Below, piece after piece: positions 24,329-34,628 of a stretch of 44,098 nt of DNA. The stretch covers positions 1 to 44,098 of the forward strand of contig JBEPTZ010000023.1 of assembly GCA_041691815.1 (NCBI GenBank). The letters run 5' to 3'. Under the pieces are notes generated by a model. It had not been told where the DNA came from, made no database searches, and worked only from the letters and a program-made list of their open reading frames with translations. Both the position numbers and the translations under genes were made by a program. Position 1 is the first letter of the stretch, and every line of letters begins with the position of its first letter. This DNA comes from 70-18 sp041691815 (GTDB lineage Bacteria; Pseudomonadota; Alphaproteobacteria; Acetobacterales; Acetobacteraceae).

Positions 24329-25216
24329 TCATGCTGCGAGGCCGGCGGCCAGCGCCATCGCCCGCAGATTGTCGTGCCCCAGCCGCGCATAGGTCAGCGG
24401 ATCGGCGATCCGCGGGTCCTGCTCGGCCTCCACCACCAGCCAGCCATCATAGCCGCGCAACTGCGCCAGCAAGGCCGGGAAGTCGATGCAGCCGTCGCCG
24501 GGCACGGTGAACACCCCCTTCAGGATGGCGTCCATGAAGCTGAGGTCGGCGGCCAGTGCCTGCTCCAGCACCGCGCGGCGAACGTCCTTGCAATGCACAT
24601 GCACCACCCGGTCGCGATGGCGGGCCAGTACGGCTGCCGGGTCGGCGCCGGCGAACAGGCAATGCCCGCTGTCGAACAGCAGCCCGACCTCCGGCCCGGT
24701 ATGCGCCATCAGCCGGTCGATATCGGCCTCGCTCTGCACGATGGTGCCCATGTGGTGATGGTAGGCCATCCGCACCCCGAACGCCGCCATCCGCGCCGCC
24801 AGCGCGGTCAGCCTGCGCCCGTAGGCCGGCCAGTCGCCCTCGGCCAGCACCGGCCGGGTGGAGAGCGGGCGGAAGATGTCGCCCGGATTGCGCCGCGAGG
24901 TATCGGCATAGACCACCACCGCGCAGCCCATGTCCCGCAGCAGGGTGAGATGCGGCAGCGCCGCCTGCCACTCCTCGTCCAGCGAACGCAGCAGCGCCTG
25001 GCCGTCATGCCAGCCGGAGACCAGTGCCAGCCCACGCGCCGCCAGCAGCGGCCGCAGCGCGCTGGCCTGGCGCGGAAACTTGCCGCCCAGCTCGGTGCCG
25101 GCGAAGCCCGCCTGCCGGGTTTCGTCCAGGCACACCGAGAGCGGGATATCGCCACCCAGTTCCGGCATGTCGTCGTTGGACCAGGTGATCGGGTTGATGC
25201 CGAGCCGGACTGCCAT
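24329..25216 (-). CDS. iolE: Myo-inosose-2 dehydratase-like TIM-barrel protein
   Basis: The 295-residue xylose-isomerase-like barrel has the IolE opening GINPITWSNDDMPELGGDIP followed by ETRQAGFAGTELGGKFPR. Metal-site segments include YHHHMGT, LLFDSGHCLFAG, VHVHCKDV and a late WLVVEAEQDP. IolE dehydrates 2-keto-myo-inositol in inositol catabolism. The other iol genes are not in this window, so a related polyol substrate is possible. It starts four bases after the aldolase stop, a tight operon. Confidence 0.85.
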   Translation of the reverse strand: MAVRLGINPITWSNDDMPELGGDIPLSVCLDETRQAGFAGTELGGKFPRQASALRPLLAARGLALVSGWHDGQALLRSLDEEWQAALPHLTLLRDMGCAVVVYADTSRRNPGDIFRPLSTRPVLAEGDWPAYGRRLTALAARMAAFGVRMAYHHHMGTIVQSEADIDRLMAHTGPEVGLLFDSGHCLFAGADPAAVLARHRDRVVHVHCKDVRRAVLEQALAADLSFMDAILKGVFTVPGDGCIDFPALLAQLRGYDGWLVVEAEQDPRIADPLTYARLGHDNLRAMALAAGLAA

Positions 25217-25220
25217 CGGC

Positions 25221-26030
25221 CTAGCCCGGCGCCGCGGTGGCGGCCTTGCCCTCCAGCGTGCGCAACTCGCCAGCGCGCTGGCTGCCGGCCTGCATGATCA
25301 TGCCGTGGTCAGAGGCGGCCAGGATCATCCGGGCGCCACGGGTCAAATAATACGCCGCCCAGTCATTGTCGCCGATCCCGCCGGTACCCAGCAGCTTGCC
25401 GTGCTTTGTGCAGGCGGCACCAACCTTCTCATAGGCGTCCTTCACCTTGGCATGCCCCCACTGCCCGGGAATCCCCATGGTGGTGGTGAGGTCGGTGGTG
25501 CCGATCATCAGCAGGTCGATCCCCTCCACCGCGGCGATGGCGTCGACATTGGCCACCGCCTCCTCGGTCTCGATCATCGCGCAGATCATCACCTCGCGAT
25601 TGAGGATCGCCTGCGCCTCGCCAAGCGGCGGGCCGCCATAATTGAACGCCGCCGGCGGGGCGCCCCAGCTGCGCATGCCGATCGGCGGAAACCGGTAGGC
25701 GCGCGCCACCCGCTTGGCCTGCGCCTCGGTATCGACATGCGGGATGATCAGCCCCATGGCGCCGTTGTCGAGCGCCCTGGTGCCCTCGTCCAGCGCGTCG
25801 GCACACACCCGCACGATCGGGGTGATCCCCAGCGGCAACGCCGCCAGGCACATCTGCGAGGTTTCCTGGGTGGTGAAGGCGCCGTGTTCGCTGTCGATGA
25901 ACATCCAGTCATAGCCGGTGGCATGCGCCAGCATCGCCGATGCGGCGGTGCGCAGGTGATACACGCAGAACCCCAGCGCCAGCTTGCCGGCCCGCAGCCG
26001 CGCCAGCGTGGGATTGGGCACCATCGTCAT
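25221..26030 (-). CDS. HpcH/HpaI-family aldolase
   Basis: This class II pyruvate-type aldolase of 269 residues is related to HpaI and 2-dehydro-3-deoxyglucarate aldolase. Signatures are DWMFIDSEHGAF, VRVCADALDEGTRALDNGAMGLIIPHVDT, the Arg-bearing PPIGMRSWG and the metal-binding MIETEEAVANVDAIAAVEGID. It probably splits a 2-keto-4-hydroxy acid into pyruvate and an aldehyde. ATG 26030 is preferred to an upstream in-frame start. It is the first gene of the aldolase/iolE-like/aminotransferase operon and is divergent from the lone receiver gene. Confidence 0.9.
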   Translation of the reverse strand: MTMVPNPTLARLRAGKLALGFCVYHLRTAASAMLAHATGYDWMFIDSEHGAFTTQETSQMCLAALPLGITPIVRVCADALDEGTRALDNGAMGLIIPHVDTEAQAKRVARAYRFPPIGMRSWGAPPAAFNYGGPPLGEAQAILNREVMICAMIETEEAVANVDAIAAVEGIDLLMIGTTDLTTTMGIPGQWGHAKVKDAYEKVGAACTKHGKLLGTGGIGDNDWAAYYLTRGARMILAASDHGMIMQAGSQRAGELRTLEGKAATAAPG

Positions 26031-26222
26031 CGCACGTCTCCTGCCTGATTTGCCCGAGGCCAGCACCGGGCGGTGGCGCTGTCAATCCGCCGCGGGGAGG
26101 GGCCCGTTCACGCAATTTGAACGCAGTTCTAGCGATACGTGCCGGTTACATCCGTGCGACACTCTGCGTTTCAACAATACCAGTGCAGCCATCAGTTTGG
26201 CATCATTGTCGCGGCAAACCAG

Positions 26223-26639
26223 ATGAACACAGGCGACATCAGGCTCATGGCATCCGCGACCCAATCGATGGTGCTGGTGTTGGACGACCATCCCGACGTG
26301 GCTGCCACCCTGGCAGAACTCTGCCGCAGCCTGGGCCATGCGGCACTGGCGATCGACCAGCCGGGCGACATCCGCGCGCTGCTGCAGCGCCATGCCCCGG
26401 CGGCGCTGATCATCGACGTTATGATGCCCGACCAGGACGGCTACGAGGCGCTGAAGGAGATTGCCGCGGTCAGCCCCAACCTGCCGGTGCTGCTGGTCAG
26501 CGGCTACGGCGAGACCTGGCTGGAAGTCGGCATCACCCTGGGTCGCGCGCATGGCCTCAGCGCGCTGCAGGCCGCCGCCAAGCCGTTGCGCAGCGAGACG
26601 CTGCGCAATTTCCTCGCCACCTTGCCGCCCTCCGGCTGA
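26223..26639 (+). CDS. Single-domain response regulator (receiver only)
   Basis: This protein of about 138 residues is a CheY-like receiver without an output domain. It has the acidic pair in VLVLDDHPD, the acceptor Asp in ALIIDVMMPDQDGYEAL, Ser in VLLVSGYGE and Lys in AAAKPLRSETL. ATG 26223 or ATG 26247 may be the start; the fold begins after the second. No kinase gene is adjacent. The 26031-26222 interval upstream is non-coding and is the divergent promoter region with the aldolase operon. Confidence 0.88.
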   Translation: MNTGDIRLMASATQSMVLVLDDHPDVAATLAELCRSLGHAALAIDQPGDIRALLQRHAPAALIIDVMMPDQDGYEALKEIAAVSPNLPVLLVSGYGETWLEVGITLGRAHGLSALQAAAKPLRSETLRNFLATLPPSG

Positions 26640-26711
26640 ACGCCCCTTTTCCCCACCCCGCCGTCCGCGCTAACCATAGGCGCGCCGGCAATGACCGGCC
26701 GGGAGGGGCAG

Positions 26712-28397
<1,686 letters not shown>

Positions 28398-28412
28398 CCG
28401 GGGCGGCCGGCT

Positions 28413-28853
28413 TCAGCCATGCAGCCGGCACCCCTTCACCGCCTTGTCCACATCCCGGCGCGGCCCGCGCAGCGCCAGCCCCACCAACTCGGGCGTCTCC
28501 GCCGGCTCGGCCGCGAACGCCGCCCGGTTCGCCGCATCATGCCCGGTCGCGAACATCGCCCGCACATAGACCGCCCGCGTCAGCCCGCGCTCGTTGGCGA
28601 TCCGCTAGGCGCGCTGCAACGCGCCGGCGTCGGCCGCGAAGATCAGGATCGGCTGGCCGAGCAGCGCCGCATGCGCCCGCCCGGCCGAGTCGAGATACGG
28701 CGCGCCCATCGCCTCCGGTGCGGCACCGGCGATGCCGGTGGCCAGAAACGCCGTTACATTCAGCTTCTGCCACACCGCCAGGTCGCCCAGCACCAGGATC
28801 GCCACCTTGGTGTCGAACGCCACCCGCCCGTCCGCGTCATCATTCGCCGCCAT
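28413..28853 (-). pseudogene. DUF2000 family protein interrupted by an amber codon
   Basis: From ATG 28853 the frame reads VAFDTKVAILVLGDLAVWQKLNVT, FLATGIAGAAPEAMGAPYLD, LLGQPILIFAADAGALQRA, then meets TAG at 28605-28607. The same frame continues without further stops as RIANERGLTRAVYVRAMFATGHD to GLALRGPRRDVDKAVKGCRLHG and ends at 28413. The joined product, about 146 codons, matches the length and landmarks of DUF2000 proteins (unknown function), including the final GPR..V.K segment. A single nonsense change, for example from CAG, would explain it. It is either a young pseudogene or a sequence error. Confidence 0.82.
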
Positions 28854-28936
28854 TTCAACCCCTTGGCCCCGGGCGACCAGCAGCAATGCCGCGAATTTGC
28901 ATTGCGCCGCGCCGCGACACGGCCCAATTATCGTTC

Positions 28937-29206
28937 ATGAAAAACCCCTCCGTCTACGCGCCGTTCGCGCTGCCGCTGATGATGACGCAATTGGCGATGG
29001 CCTCGTGGGAGACAATTTTCCGGCGTAGCGTGATGATGGCGCAGGGCAGTTGCTCGCTCAGCGAATATCAGCGCATGACCGCCGAGAAAGCGGCCGCACT
29101 GCAGGCCTCGGCCGCCGCGGTGCTGGCCGGCCGAGGCCACACCGCCGCGCTGGCGCCATTCGTCAGCCGCGCCCGCGCCAACGCACGGCGCCTGCGCCGC
29201 TCCTGA
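28937..29206 (+). CDS. Small conserved helical protein, phasin-like
   Basis: This is an 89-residue protein. The longer open frame upstream is a shadow of other genes; ATG 28937 is chosen because it gives the compact sequence MKNPSVYAPFALPLMMTQLAM. The middle (WETIFRRSVMMAQGSCSLSEYQRMTAEKAAALQAS) looks like the short helical proteins, sometimes likened to phasins, seen beside lipid or PHA genes in alphaproteobacteria. The C-terminus is Arg-rich. Function is unknown. It precedes the DUF1989 gene by 23 bases and may be co-transcribed with it. Confidence 0.65.
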   Translation: MKNPSVYAPFALPLMMTQLAMASWETIFRRSVMMAQGSCSLSEYQRMTAEKAAALQASAAAVLAGRGHTAALAPFVSRARANARRLRRS

Positions 29207-29229
29207 GCAGACGCATCGGGAGCCATGCC

Positions 29230-30027
29230 ATGACCCGCGACCCGGCAATGCCCGCACCCGCCGACGCCGCCCAGCGCCGCGCCGCGCCGCCGGTGGTGGT
29301 TTACCCGGTCGGCAGTCTGCAACCGCCCGACATGGCCGCCCTGCACCAGGCCCGCCAGCACCTCGTCAAGACCGCCGAGGTGATCGTGCCACCGCGCGAG
29401 GCCCGCACCTTCGATGTTCCGGCCGGCGGCTTCTTCCGCATCACCAGCATCGAGGGCTCGCAGGTCGGCGACCTCAACCTGTGGAACGCCCACGACCTCT
29501 CCGAGCGCTTCTTCTCCGGCAAGACCCGCGCCCTGCACGCCACCCATGTCGGCCTCGGCGACCGCCTCTGGAGCACGCTGCCGCATCTGCGCGCGATGGC
29601 TACCATCACCTGGGACACGCTGGGCTGGTACGGCTGGGACGCTGACGGCGCCGGCGTGCACGACGTGATCGGCACCCGCTGCGACCCCTACACCCACCGG
29701 CTGCTGTCAGGCGGCAGCTACCACCATTGCTGCCACTCCAACCTCACCCGCGCGCTGGCCGCCGCCCGCGGCCTTCCGGAGCCCGAGGCCGAACTGCTGG
29801 TGCATGACGTGCTGAACGTCTTCATGTGCACCGGCTTCACCCACGACACGCATCAGTATTTCATGAAGGCGAGCCCGGTCCGCCCCGGCGACTTCATCGA
29901 ATTCCACGCCGAGATCGACCTGCTCGGCGCCCTCTCGGCCTGCCCCGGCGGCAACTGCGCCAGCGAGCATTCCAGCGACGTCGCGCAATGCTTCCCGCTG
30001 AAGGTGGAAGTGTTTCGCCCCGGCTAG
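29230..30027 (+). CDS. DUF1989 (urea carboxylase-associated) family protein
   Basis: This 265-residue protein has DUF1989 landmarks: VPAGGFFRITSIEGSQVGDLNLWN near residue 60, HDVIGTRCDPYTHRLL, the metal-site-like SYHHCCHSNLTRAL, VLNVFMCTG and the Cys pair in LSACPGGNC. Related proteins are found with urea carboxylase, and two family members form carboxyguanidine deiminase. Which reaction this paralogue carries out is not clear. GGGAG lies seven bases before ATG 29230. The stop TAG is part of the CTAGAG end of an intergenic palindrome. Confidence 0.88.
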   Translation: MTRDPAMPAPADAAQRRAAPPVVVYPVGSLQPPDMAALHQARQHLVKTAEVIVPPREARTFDVPAGGFFRITSIEGSQVGDLNLWNAHDLSERFFSGKTRALHATHVGLGDRLWSTLPHLRAMATITWDTLGWYGWDADGAGVHDVIGTRCDPYTHRLLSGGSYHHCCHSNLTRALAAARGLPEPEAELLVHDVLNVFMCTGFTHDTHQYFMKASPVRPGDFIEFHAEIDLLGALSACPGGNCASEHSSDVAQCFPLKVEVFRPG

Positions 30028-30128
30028 AGCTTTTTCCGATCGATAGGGATCGGAGAAAATCTCTAGCTCTTTGTTTTGACGAGCATCTTTATCCGATCGG
30101 CTTAGCCGATTGTTCGGATGATGCTCTA
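30024..30128. repeat. Double palindrome between convergent genes, supplying both stop codons
   Basis: Left hairpin 30024-30066: CTAGAG pairs with CTCTAG and TTTTCCGATC with GATCGGAGAAAA. Right hairpin, about 30081-30126: GAGCATC pairs with GATGCTC, and an inner ATCGGC-TTA-GCCGAT palindrome is present. DUF1989 stops with TAG inside the left terminal CTAGAGC. The convergent nitroreductase stops with TAG inside the right terminal TAGAGC. Similar GAGCAT...ATGCTC repeats are common between alphaproteobacterial genes. Confidence 0.8.
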
Positions 30129-30713
30129 ACCCTGCCACACCGAGACATGCTCGGCCGCCACCGGCCGCCGCGCCGGCGAAGGCTCCCCCGCCGGTGTACC
30201 GAGATAGATGAAGCCGCTGATCTCCTCGTCCGCGCCCAGCCCCAGCGCCGCCCGCACCCCGGCGTCATAGGCGGCGGCGCCGGTCTTCCACACCGCCCCA
30301 TAGCCCAGCGCGTGCGCCGCCAGCAGGATGTTCTGCACCGCCGCCGCGGTGGAGGCGCGCTGCTCCACCGCCGGCACCTTACGGCTCTCCTGCAACCGGG
30401 TGGCGGCAACCACGATCATCGGCGCCCGCATCGCCTTGTCCCGCTCGCGCTGCAGCATCGGCTCGGTCGCCATCGGCTCGCGCCGGGCCAGCGACTCCGC
30501 CAGCACCTCGCCGAACCGGCCGCGCTGCTCCGCCGGCACCACCAGGAAATGCCACGGTCGCAGCCGGCCATGATCCGGCGCCCGCATGGCACTGGCGAAC
30601 ATCGCGTCCAGTGCCGCCTGGTCCGGGGCAGGGGCCGTCAGCGCGCCGGCCGAAGCCCGCCCCAGCAGCAATTCCATCGCGTCCATCGGTCGTGTCGTGG
30701 TCTCACCCGGCAT
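30126..30713 (-). CDS. Nitroreductase family protein
   Basis: This flavin-dependent reductase has 195 residues and resembles YdjA. FMN-contact segments are SAMRAPDHGRLRPWHFLVV near the start and AAHALGYGAVWKTG near the C-terminus, with VEQRASTAAAVQNILLAA between. It reduces nitro groups or quinones with NAD(P)H; the natural substrate is unknown. ATG 30713 has GGGAG at good spacing; an internal ATG at 30686 is possible. The stop codon lies in the intergenic palindrome shared with DUF1989. Confidence 0.9.
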   Translation of the reverse strand: MPGETTTRPMDAMELLLGRASAGALTAPAPDQAALDAMFASAMRAPDHGRLRPWHFLVVPAEQRGRFGEVLAESLARREPMATEPMLQRERDKAMRAPMIVVAATRLQESRKVPAVEQRASTAAAVQNILLAAHALGYGAVWKTGAAAYDAGVRAALGLGADEEISGFIYLGTPAGEPSPARRPVAAEHVSVWQG

Positions 30714-30778
30714 GCAACTCACTCCCGACATTTGCGAACGGCTCGCAATAACCCGCGCGCCCATACCACGTCAACCAG

Positions 30779-31555
30779 TCACGCCCCGCGATTAAGATGC
30801 CGCGTCACGAATTGCCGGCACCGTTCGGTGGTCGGCTCGCGGAACACCTGCGCCGGCGGCCCCTGCTCCTCGATCTGCCCGCCATGCAGAAAGATCGCCC
30901 GCGTCGACACATCGGCGGCGAACGCCATCTCATGTGTCACGATCAGCATGGTGCGCCCTTCCTCGGCCAGCCCGCGAATCACCCGCAGCACCTCGCCGAC
31001 CAGTTCCGGGTCCAGCGCCGAAGTCGGCTCGTCGAACAGCAGCGCCTGCGGCCGCATCGCCAGCGCCCGCGCGATCGCCGCCCGCTGCTGCTGCCCGCCC
31101 GACAGATGCGCCGGATAGGCATCGCGCTTGTCGGCCATCCCCACCTTCTCCAGGATCGCCTCGCCCTCCGCCACCGCCTCGGCGCGCGAGCGCTTCTGCA
31201 CATGCACCGGCGCCTCGATCACGTTCTGCAGCACCGTCATATGCGCCCACAGATTGAAACTCTGGAACACGAACCCCAATTCGCTGCGAATCCGGTTCAC
31301 CTGCCGCCGATCCGCCGGCTCTTGCCGCCCATCCCTACGCTTGCGCATCCGCAGCGCCTCGCCGCCGATCGCGATCTTGCCGCTATCCGGCACCTCCAGC
31401 AGCGGAATGCAGCGCAGCAGCGTGCTCTTGCCCGAGCCGCTGGCGCCAATGATCGAGATCACCTCGCCGGTCGCCGCATCCAGAGACACCCCCTTCAGCA
31501 CCTCCAACGCCCCGAAACTCTTCCGCAATTCCGTCAGTTGCACGGCACTGGTCAT
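30779..31555 (-). CDS. Polar amino acid/opine ABC transporter ATPase
   Basis: This HisP/OccP-type ATPase has 258 residues. Walker A is IIGASGSGKSTLLRC, the signature HLSGGQQQRAAIARALA, Walker B ALLFDEPTSALDPE, and the switch His lies in LIVTHEMAFA. The insert with KRRDGRQEPADRRQ after the first domain is usual in the His/Lys/Arg/opine branch. It couples ATP hydrolysis to solute import through the two permeases encoded just upstream. ATG 31555 overlaps the permease stop by four bases (ATGA). Confidence 0.94.
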   Translation of the reverse strand: MTSAVQLTELRKSFGALEVLKGVSLDAATGEVISIIGASGSGKSTLLRCIPLLEVPDSGKIAIGGEALRMRKRRDGRQEPADRRQVNRIRSELGFVFQSFNLWAHMTVLQNVIEAPVHVQKRSRAEAVAEGEAILEKVGMADKRDAYPAHLSGGQQQRAAIARALAMRPQALLFDEPTSALDPELVGEVLRVIRGLAEEGRTMLIVTHEMAFAADVSTRAIFLHGGQIEEQGPPAQVFREPTTERCRQFVTRHLNRGA

Positions 31556-32268
31556 GCGATCTGGCCAATCGGTTTGGCGCTCGTCCGTTGCGCGCGCAGA
31601 TGCGGGTTCAGCCGATACTCCAGCCAGGCTATCGCCCGCGTCAGCAGGAAGTTGATCAGCAGATAGATCACCCCGGCGCACAGAAACACCTCCAGCGCCC
31701 GGTAGGTCTCGGAGATGATCGCGTAGGAAATCCCGCTCACCTCCATCAGCGTCACGATACTGGCCAGCGAGGTCGCCTTCACCATCGAGATGATCTCGTT
31801 GCCATACGCCGGCAGCGCCTGGCGGATCGCCAGCGGCAGCACGATCCGCCGATACAGCAATGCGCCGGACATGCCAGACACCCGGGCTGCCTCGATCGCC
31901 CCCGAAGGCACCGATTGCAGCCCGCCGCGAATGATCTCCGAGCCATACGCCGCGGTGTTCAGCGACAGCGCCAGGATCGCGCACCAGTACGGCTCGCGCA
32001 GAAACGGCCACAGCACGCTCTCGCGGATCCAGGCGAACTGCCCGACGCCGTAATAGATCAGGAACAGTTGCAGCAGCAGCGGCGTGCCGCGCAGCACATA
32101 CACATAGAACCGCACCAGCCACGCCGCCGGCGCGAACCCGGCCCGCAGCAGCGCCAGCACCACCGCCAGGCACGCCCCCAGCGCGATCGACAGGAAGGAA
32201 AGATTGAGCGTCAGCGGCACCCCGGCCAGCAGCTTGCCCATGGTATCGGCGAGGAACGACAACTCCAT
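31552..32268 (-). CDS. ABC transporter permease, HisM/OccM type
   Basis: This is an inner-membrane permease of 238 residues with about five hydrophobic segments. It has the family's N-terminal GVPLTLNLSFLSIALG and RGTPLLLQLFLIYYG, and the EAA loop GAIEAARVSGMSGALLYRRIVLPLAIRQALPAYGNE that docks to the ATPase. It pairs with the upstream HisQ-type permease. Its ATG directly follows that gene's stop, and its own stop overlaps the ATPase start. Confidence 0.93.
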   Translation of the reverse strand: MELSFLADTMGKLLAGVPLTLNLSFLSIALGACLAVVLALLRAGFAPAAWLVRFYVYVLRGTPLLLQLFLIYYGVGQFAWIRESVLWPFLREPYWCAILALSLNTAAYGSEIIRGGLQSVPSGAIEAARVSGMSGALLYRRIVLPLAIRQALPAYGNEIISMVKATSLASIVTLMEVSGISYAIISETYRALEVFLCAGVIYLLINFLLTRAIAWLEYRLNPHLRAQRTSAKPIGQIA

Positions 32269-32982
32269 CTACGCCGCCCGCTCGCCACGCAACGTCCACA
32301 CCTCGGCGCCACGAAACAGGAATCCGCTCACCGTGGTCAGCAGCAGATACAAAAACAGCCCGGTGACATAGAAATCGAACGGCAACCGCGTCGACCCGGC
32401 GCCGATATGCACCTGCCGCATGATCTCCACCAGGCCCGCCACCGAGATCAGCGCCGACTCCTTCAGCACCTGCTGCCAGACATTGCCGATCGCCGGCAGC
32501 GCGAACCGCAGCGTGCGCGGCCCGATCACCCGGCGCAGCATCATCAGCCGCCCCATTCCCACCGCCCGCGCCGCCTCGATCTCGCCGCGCGGCACCGCAT
32601 CATAGCCGCCGCGGATCACCTCGGCCTGATAGGCGCCCGAGACGATCCCCACCGCGAAGGTGCCGACCATGAACCCGTTCAGCCCGAGAAACCCGTCATG
32701 CCCCAGCAGCCGCCCGATTGAGGTCATCACTTGGCTGCCGCCGAAATAGAACAGATACACCACCAGCAATTCGGGAATGCCGCGGAACACCGTGGTGTAG
32801 GCATCGGCCAGCACCGCCGCCAGCCGCCCGCCGGCGATCTTGGCCCAGGCCGCCAGCAGCCCGAACACCAGGCTGGCGACGAACGCGCTGGCCGACACCG
32901 ACAGGGTCATCAGCGTCGCGAAGGCCAGTTGCCCGCCCCAGCCGTTCGGCCCAAAGCCGATCAGCGTGAAATAGGCGCCCAT
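32269..32982 (-). CDS. ABC transporter permease, HisQ/OccQ type
   Basis: This is an inner-membrane permease of 237 residues. Landmarks are LMTLSVSASAFVASLVFGLL near the start, FRGIPELLVVYLFYFGG, and the EAA loop RGEIEAARAVGMGRLMMLRRVIGPRTLRFALPAIGN. It forms the heterodimeric channel with the following permease. It begins 39 bases after the substrate-binding protein gene, and its stop is immediately followed by the next ATG. Confidence 0.93.
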   Translation of the reverse strand: MGAYFTLIGFGPNGWGGQLAFATLMTLSVSASAFVASLVFGLLAAWAKIAGGRLAAVLADAYTTVFRGIPELLVVYLFYFGGSQVMTSIGRLLGHDGFLGLNGFMVGTFAVGIVSGAYQAEVIRGGYDAVPRGEIEAARAVGMGRLMMLRRVIGPRTLRFALPAIGNVWQQVLKESALISVAGLVEIMRQVHIGAGSTRLPFDFYVTGLFLYLLLTTVSGFLFRGAEVWTLRGERAA

Positions 32983-33021
32983 GCCCTCGCTCGCCGGTCA
33001 GCCGCTCACCCGTTCAGCCGC

Positions 33022-33873
33022 TTACATCGGCGCGCTGATGTCAGACTTGAACCACTCCATCGTCAGCTTCGTCATGCTGCCGTCCTTCAGCATCTCGTTG
33101 ATCGCCGAGTCGAACATCGCCTTCAGATCGGCATCGCCCTTGCGCAAACCAACGCCGACGCCCGCCCCCAGCAGCCCGCCGGTGAACAGCGGGCCGGACA
33201 GCACCAGCTTGCCGTCAGACTTGGCCAGCGTGGTCATCAGATACGAGGTCGCCGCCAGCGCCGCATCCAGCCGCCCGGCCTGCAGGTCGAGGTCATGCTC
33301 CTCGGTGGTCGGGTAGGTGCGGATGGTGGCAACGCCCTTGAAATAGGTGTTCAGCAGGTCGGCCTGGATGGTCGAAACCTGCGCGCCGATCACCTTGCCC
33401 TTCAGCAGCGGCGCGAGCTTGGCCACCTCGGCCGCCATCGCCGCCTTGTCGTCCAGCGACACCCGCACCCCGGTCTCCGGCAACCCGGCCAGCGCGCCGC
33501 CCTTCGGCACCGCAAACGTGCTCGGCGTCGTCACATACGGCCGCGAGAACGCAATCACCTCCTTGCGCTTGGCGGTGATGCTCATGCCGGCCATGATCGC
33601 GTCGTACTTGCCGCCGGTGAGCCCCGGAATGATCCCGTTCCAGTCCTGCGCGATCACCTCGCACTGCACCTTCATCCGGGCGCACAATTCCTTGGCGAGA
33701 TCGATCTCGAAGCCGATCAGCTTGCCGTCCGGCGCATGGCCGTTATACGGCATATAGGCGCCCTCGGTGGCGATGGTCAGCTTCTTCCAGTCCTTGGCCT
33801 GCGCGCTCGGCAGGGCAAACCCCACCGCCAACGCCAGCGCCGCCAGCACGCCACGATACCCAAACGACCTCAT
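33022..33873 (-). CDS. Periplasmic polar amino acid/opine-binding protein
   Basis: This family 3 solute-binding protein has 283 residues. A signal peptide of about 26 residues ends in SAQA before KDWKKLTIATEG. Binding landmarks are YMPYNGHAPDGKLIGFEIDLAKELC, DWNGIIPGLTGGKYDAIMAGMSIT and the Arg that contacts the ligand carboxylate in KRKEVIAFSRPY. It belongs with the Lys/Arg/Orn/His, octopine and nopaline group, so a cationic or guanidino amino compound is a reasonable ligand. It is the first gene of the four-gene ABC operon. The promoter should lie in 33874-33975, upstream of a dispersed element. Confidence 0.94.
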   Translation of the reverse strand: MRSFGYRGVLAALALAVGFALPSAQAKDWKKLTIATEGAYMPYNGHAPDGKLIGFEIDLAKELCARMKVQCEVIAQDWNGIIPGLTGGKYDAIMAGMSITAKRKEVIAFSRPYVTTPSTFAVPKGGALAGLPETGVRVSLDDKAAMAAEVAKLAPLLKGKVIGAQVSTIQADLLNTYFKGVATIRTYPTTEEHDLDLQAGRLDAALAATSYLMTTLAKSDGKLVLSGPLFTGGLLGAGVGVGLRKGDADLKAMFDSAINEMLKDGSMTKLTMEWFKSDISAPM

Positions 33874-33979
33874 CTGCAGCCTCCCGCTCTAAGCGACCGT
33901 TCCACTGCCGGCCGAGCCGCCACGCTAGGGCTACGGCGGCGCATTGCAAGCGATTCGCGCGATGCGGGGGAAGGGAAGG

Positions 33980-34109
33980 AAGACTTCTTTTTGTGAACAA
34001 AAAGAAGCAAAAAAACTTTCTATCCATTGGAGTGTACGGAGTTCCCGCCACGCCGCTGTTGCAAGGCGGATGGAAGTTTTTTGGTTCTTTTTTTCAAAAA
34101 AGAACCCTT
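33980..34109 (-). repeat. Dispersed two-hairpin terminator-like element, copy 2
   Basis: This copy is in the opposite orientation to copy 1 and is nearly identical in the core. Hairpin B is CTTCTTTTTGT (33984-33994) with ACAAAAAGAAG (33997-34007), loop GA on the plus strand. Hairpin A is at about 34083-34106. It lies downstream of the GNAT gene (minus strand) and upstream of the ABC operon. Confidence 0.85.
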
Positions 34110-34118
34110 CCTCGCCAC

Positions 34119-34565
34119 TCACCCGCCGCCGACGGCCTTGCGAAAGAACACCCGGTCGAACCCGTCCTGCCGGCCACACCCGGTCTCCTGCCAGCCGCTG
34201 CGGGCGTACAGCTCGATGTTCTCGGTCATCTTCTGGTGGGTATACAGCCGCAACTCGGTAAACCCCTCGCCGCGTGCCCGTTCCTCGGCGAAGCGCAGCA
34301 GCGCCCGCCCGACGCCCTGGCCATGCGCCGCCGGCGCCACCGCGATGTTGTCCAGCAGCAGGTAGCCGTCGCGCGCCAGCAGCACCACCAGCCCCGAGAC
34401 CGGCGCGCCGGTCACCCACACCTCGCCATCGGCCACCAGCGCCGCGTAGTCGTCCAGCATCGGCCCCGGCCGCATGCCAAGACGCGCCACGTACGGCGCA
34501 TAGGCCGCCGCCACGATCCGCTCCACCGCGGCCACGTCCGCCGCCTCGGCCCTGCGTGTCGTCAT
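34119..34565 (-). CDS. GNAT-family N-acetyltransferase
   Basis: This is a single GNAT domain of 148 residues. Motif A, the acetyl-CoA pyrophosphate loop, is IAVAPAAHGQGVGRALLRFAEE. Motif B is ELRLYTHQKMTENIELYARSGWQETG. The substrate is unknown. It diverges from the SMP-30 gene across a 63-bp promoter interval. Its 3' end is followed by copy 2 of the dispersed element. Confidence 0.93.
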   Translation of the reverse strand: MTTRRAEAADVAAVERIVAAAYAPYVARLGMRPGPMLDDYAALVADGEVWVTGAPVSGLVVLLARDGYLLLDNIAVAPAAHGQGVGRALLRFAEERARGEGFTELRLYTHQKMTENIELYARSGWQETGCGRQDGFDRVFFRKAVGGG

Positions 34566-34628
34566 GCCCCTGCTTTCCCTCGTGCGTCAGTTGCGCCACG
34601 ATATTCCCGCAACCAGGGGGACGTCGCC

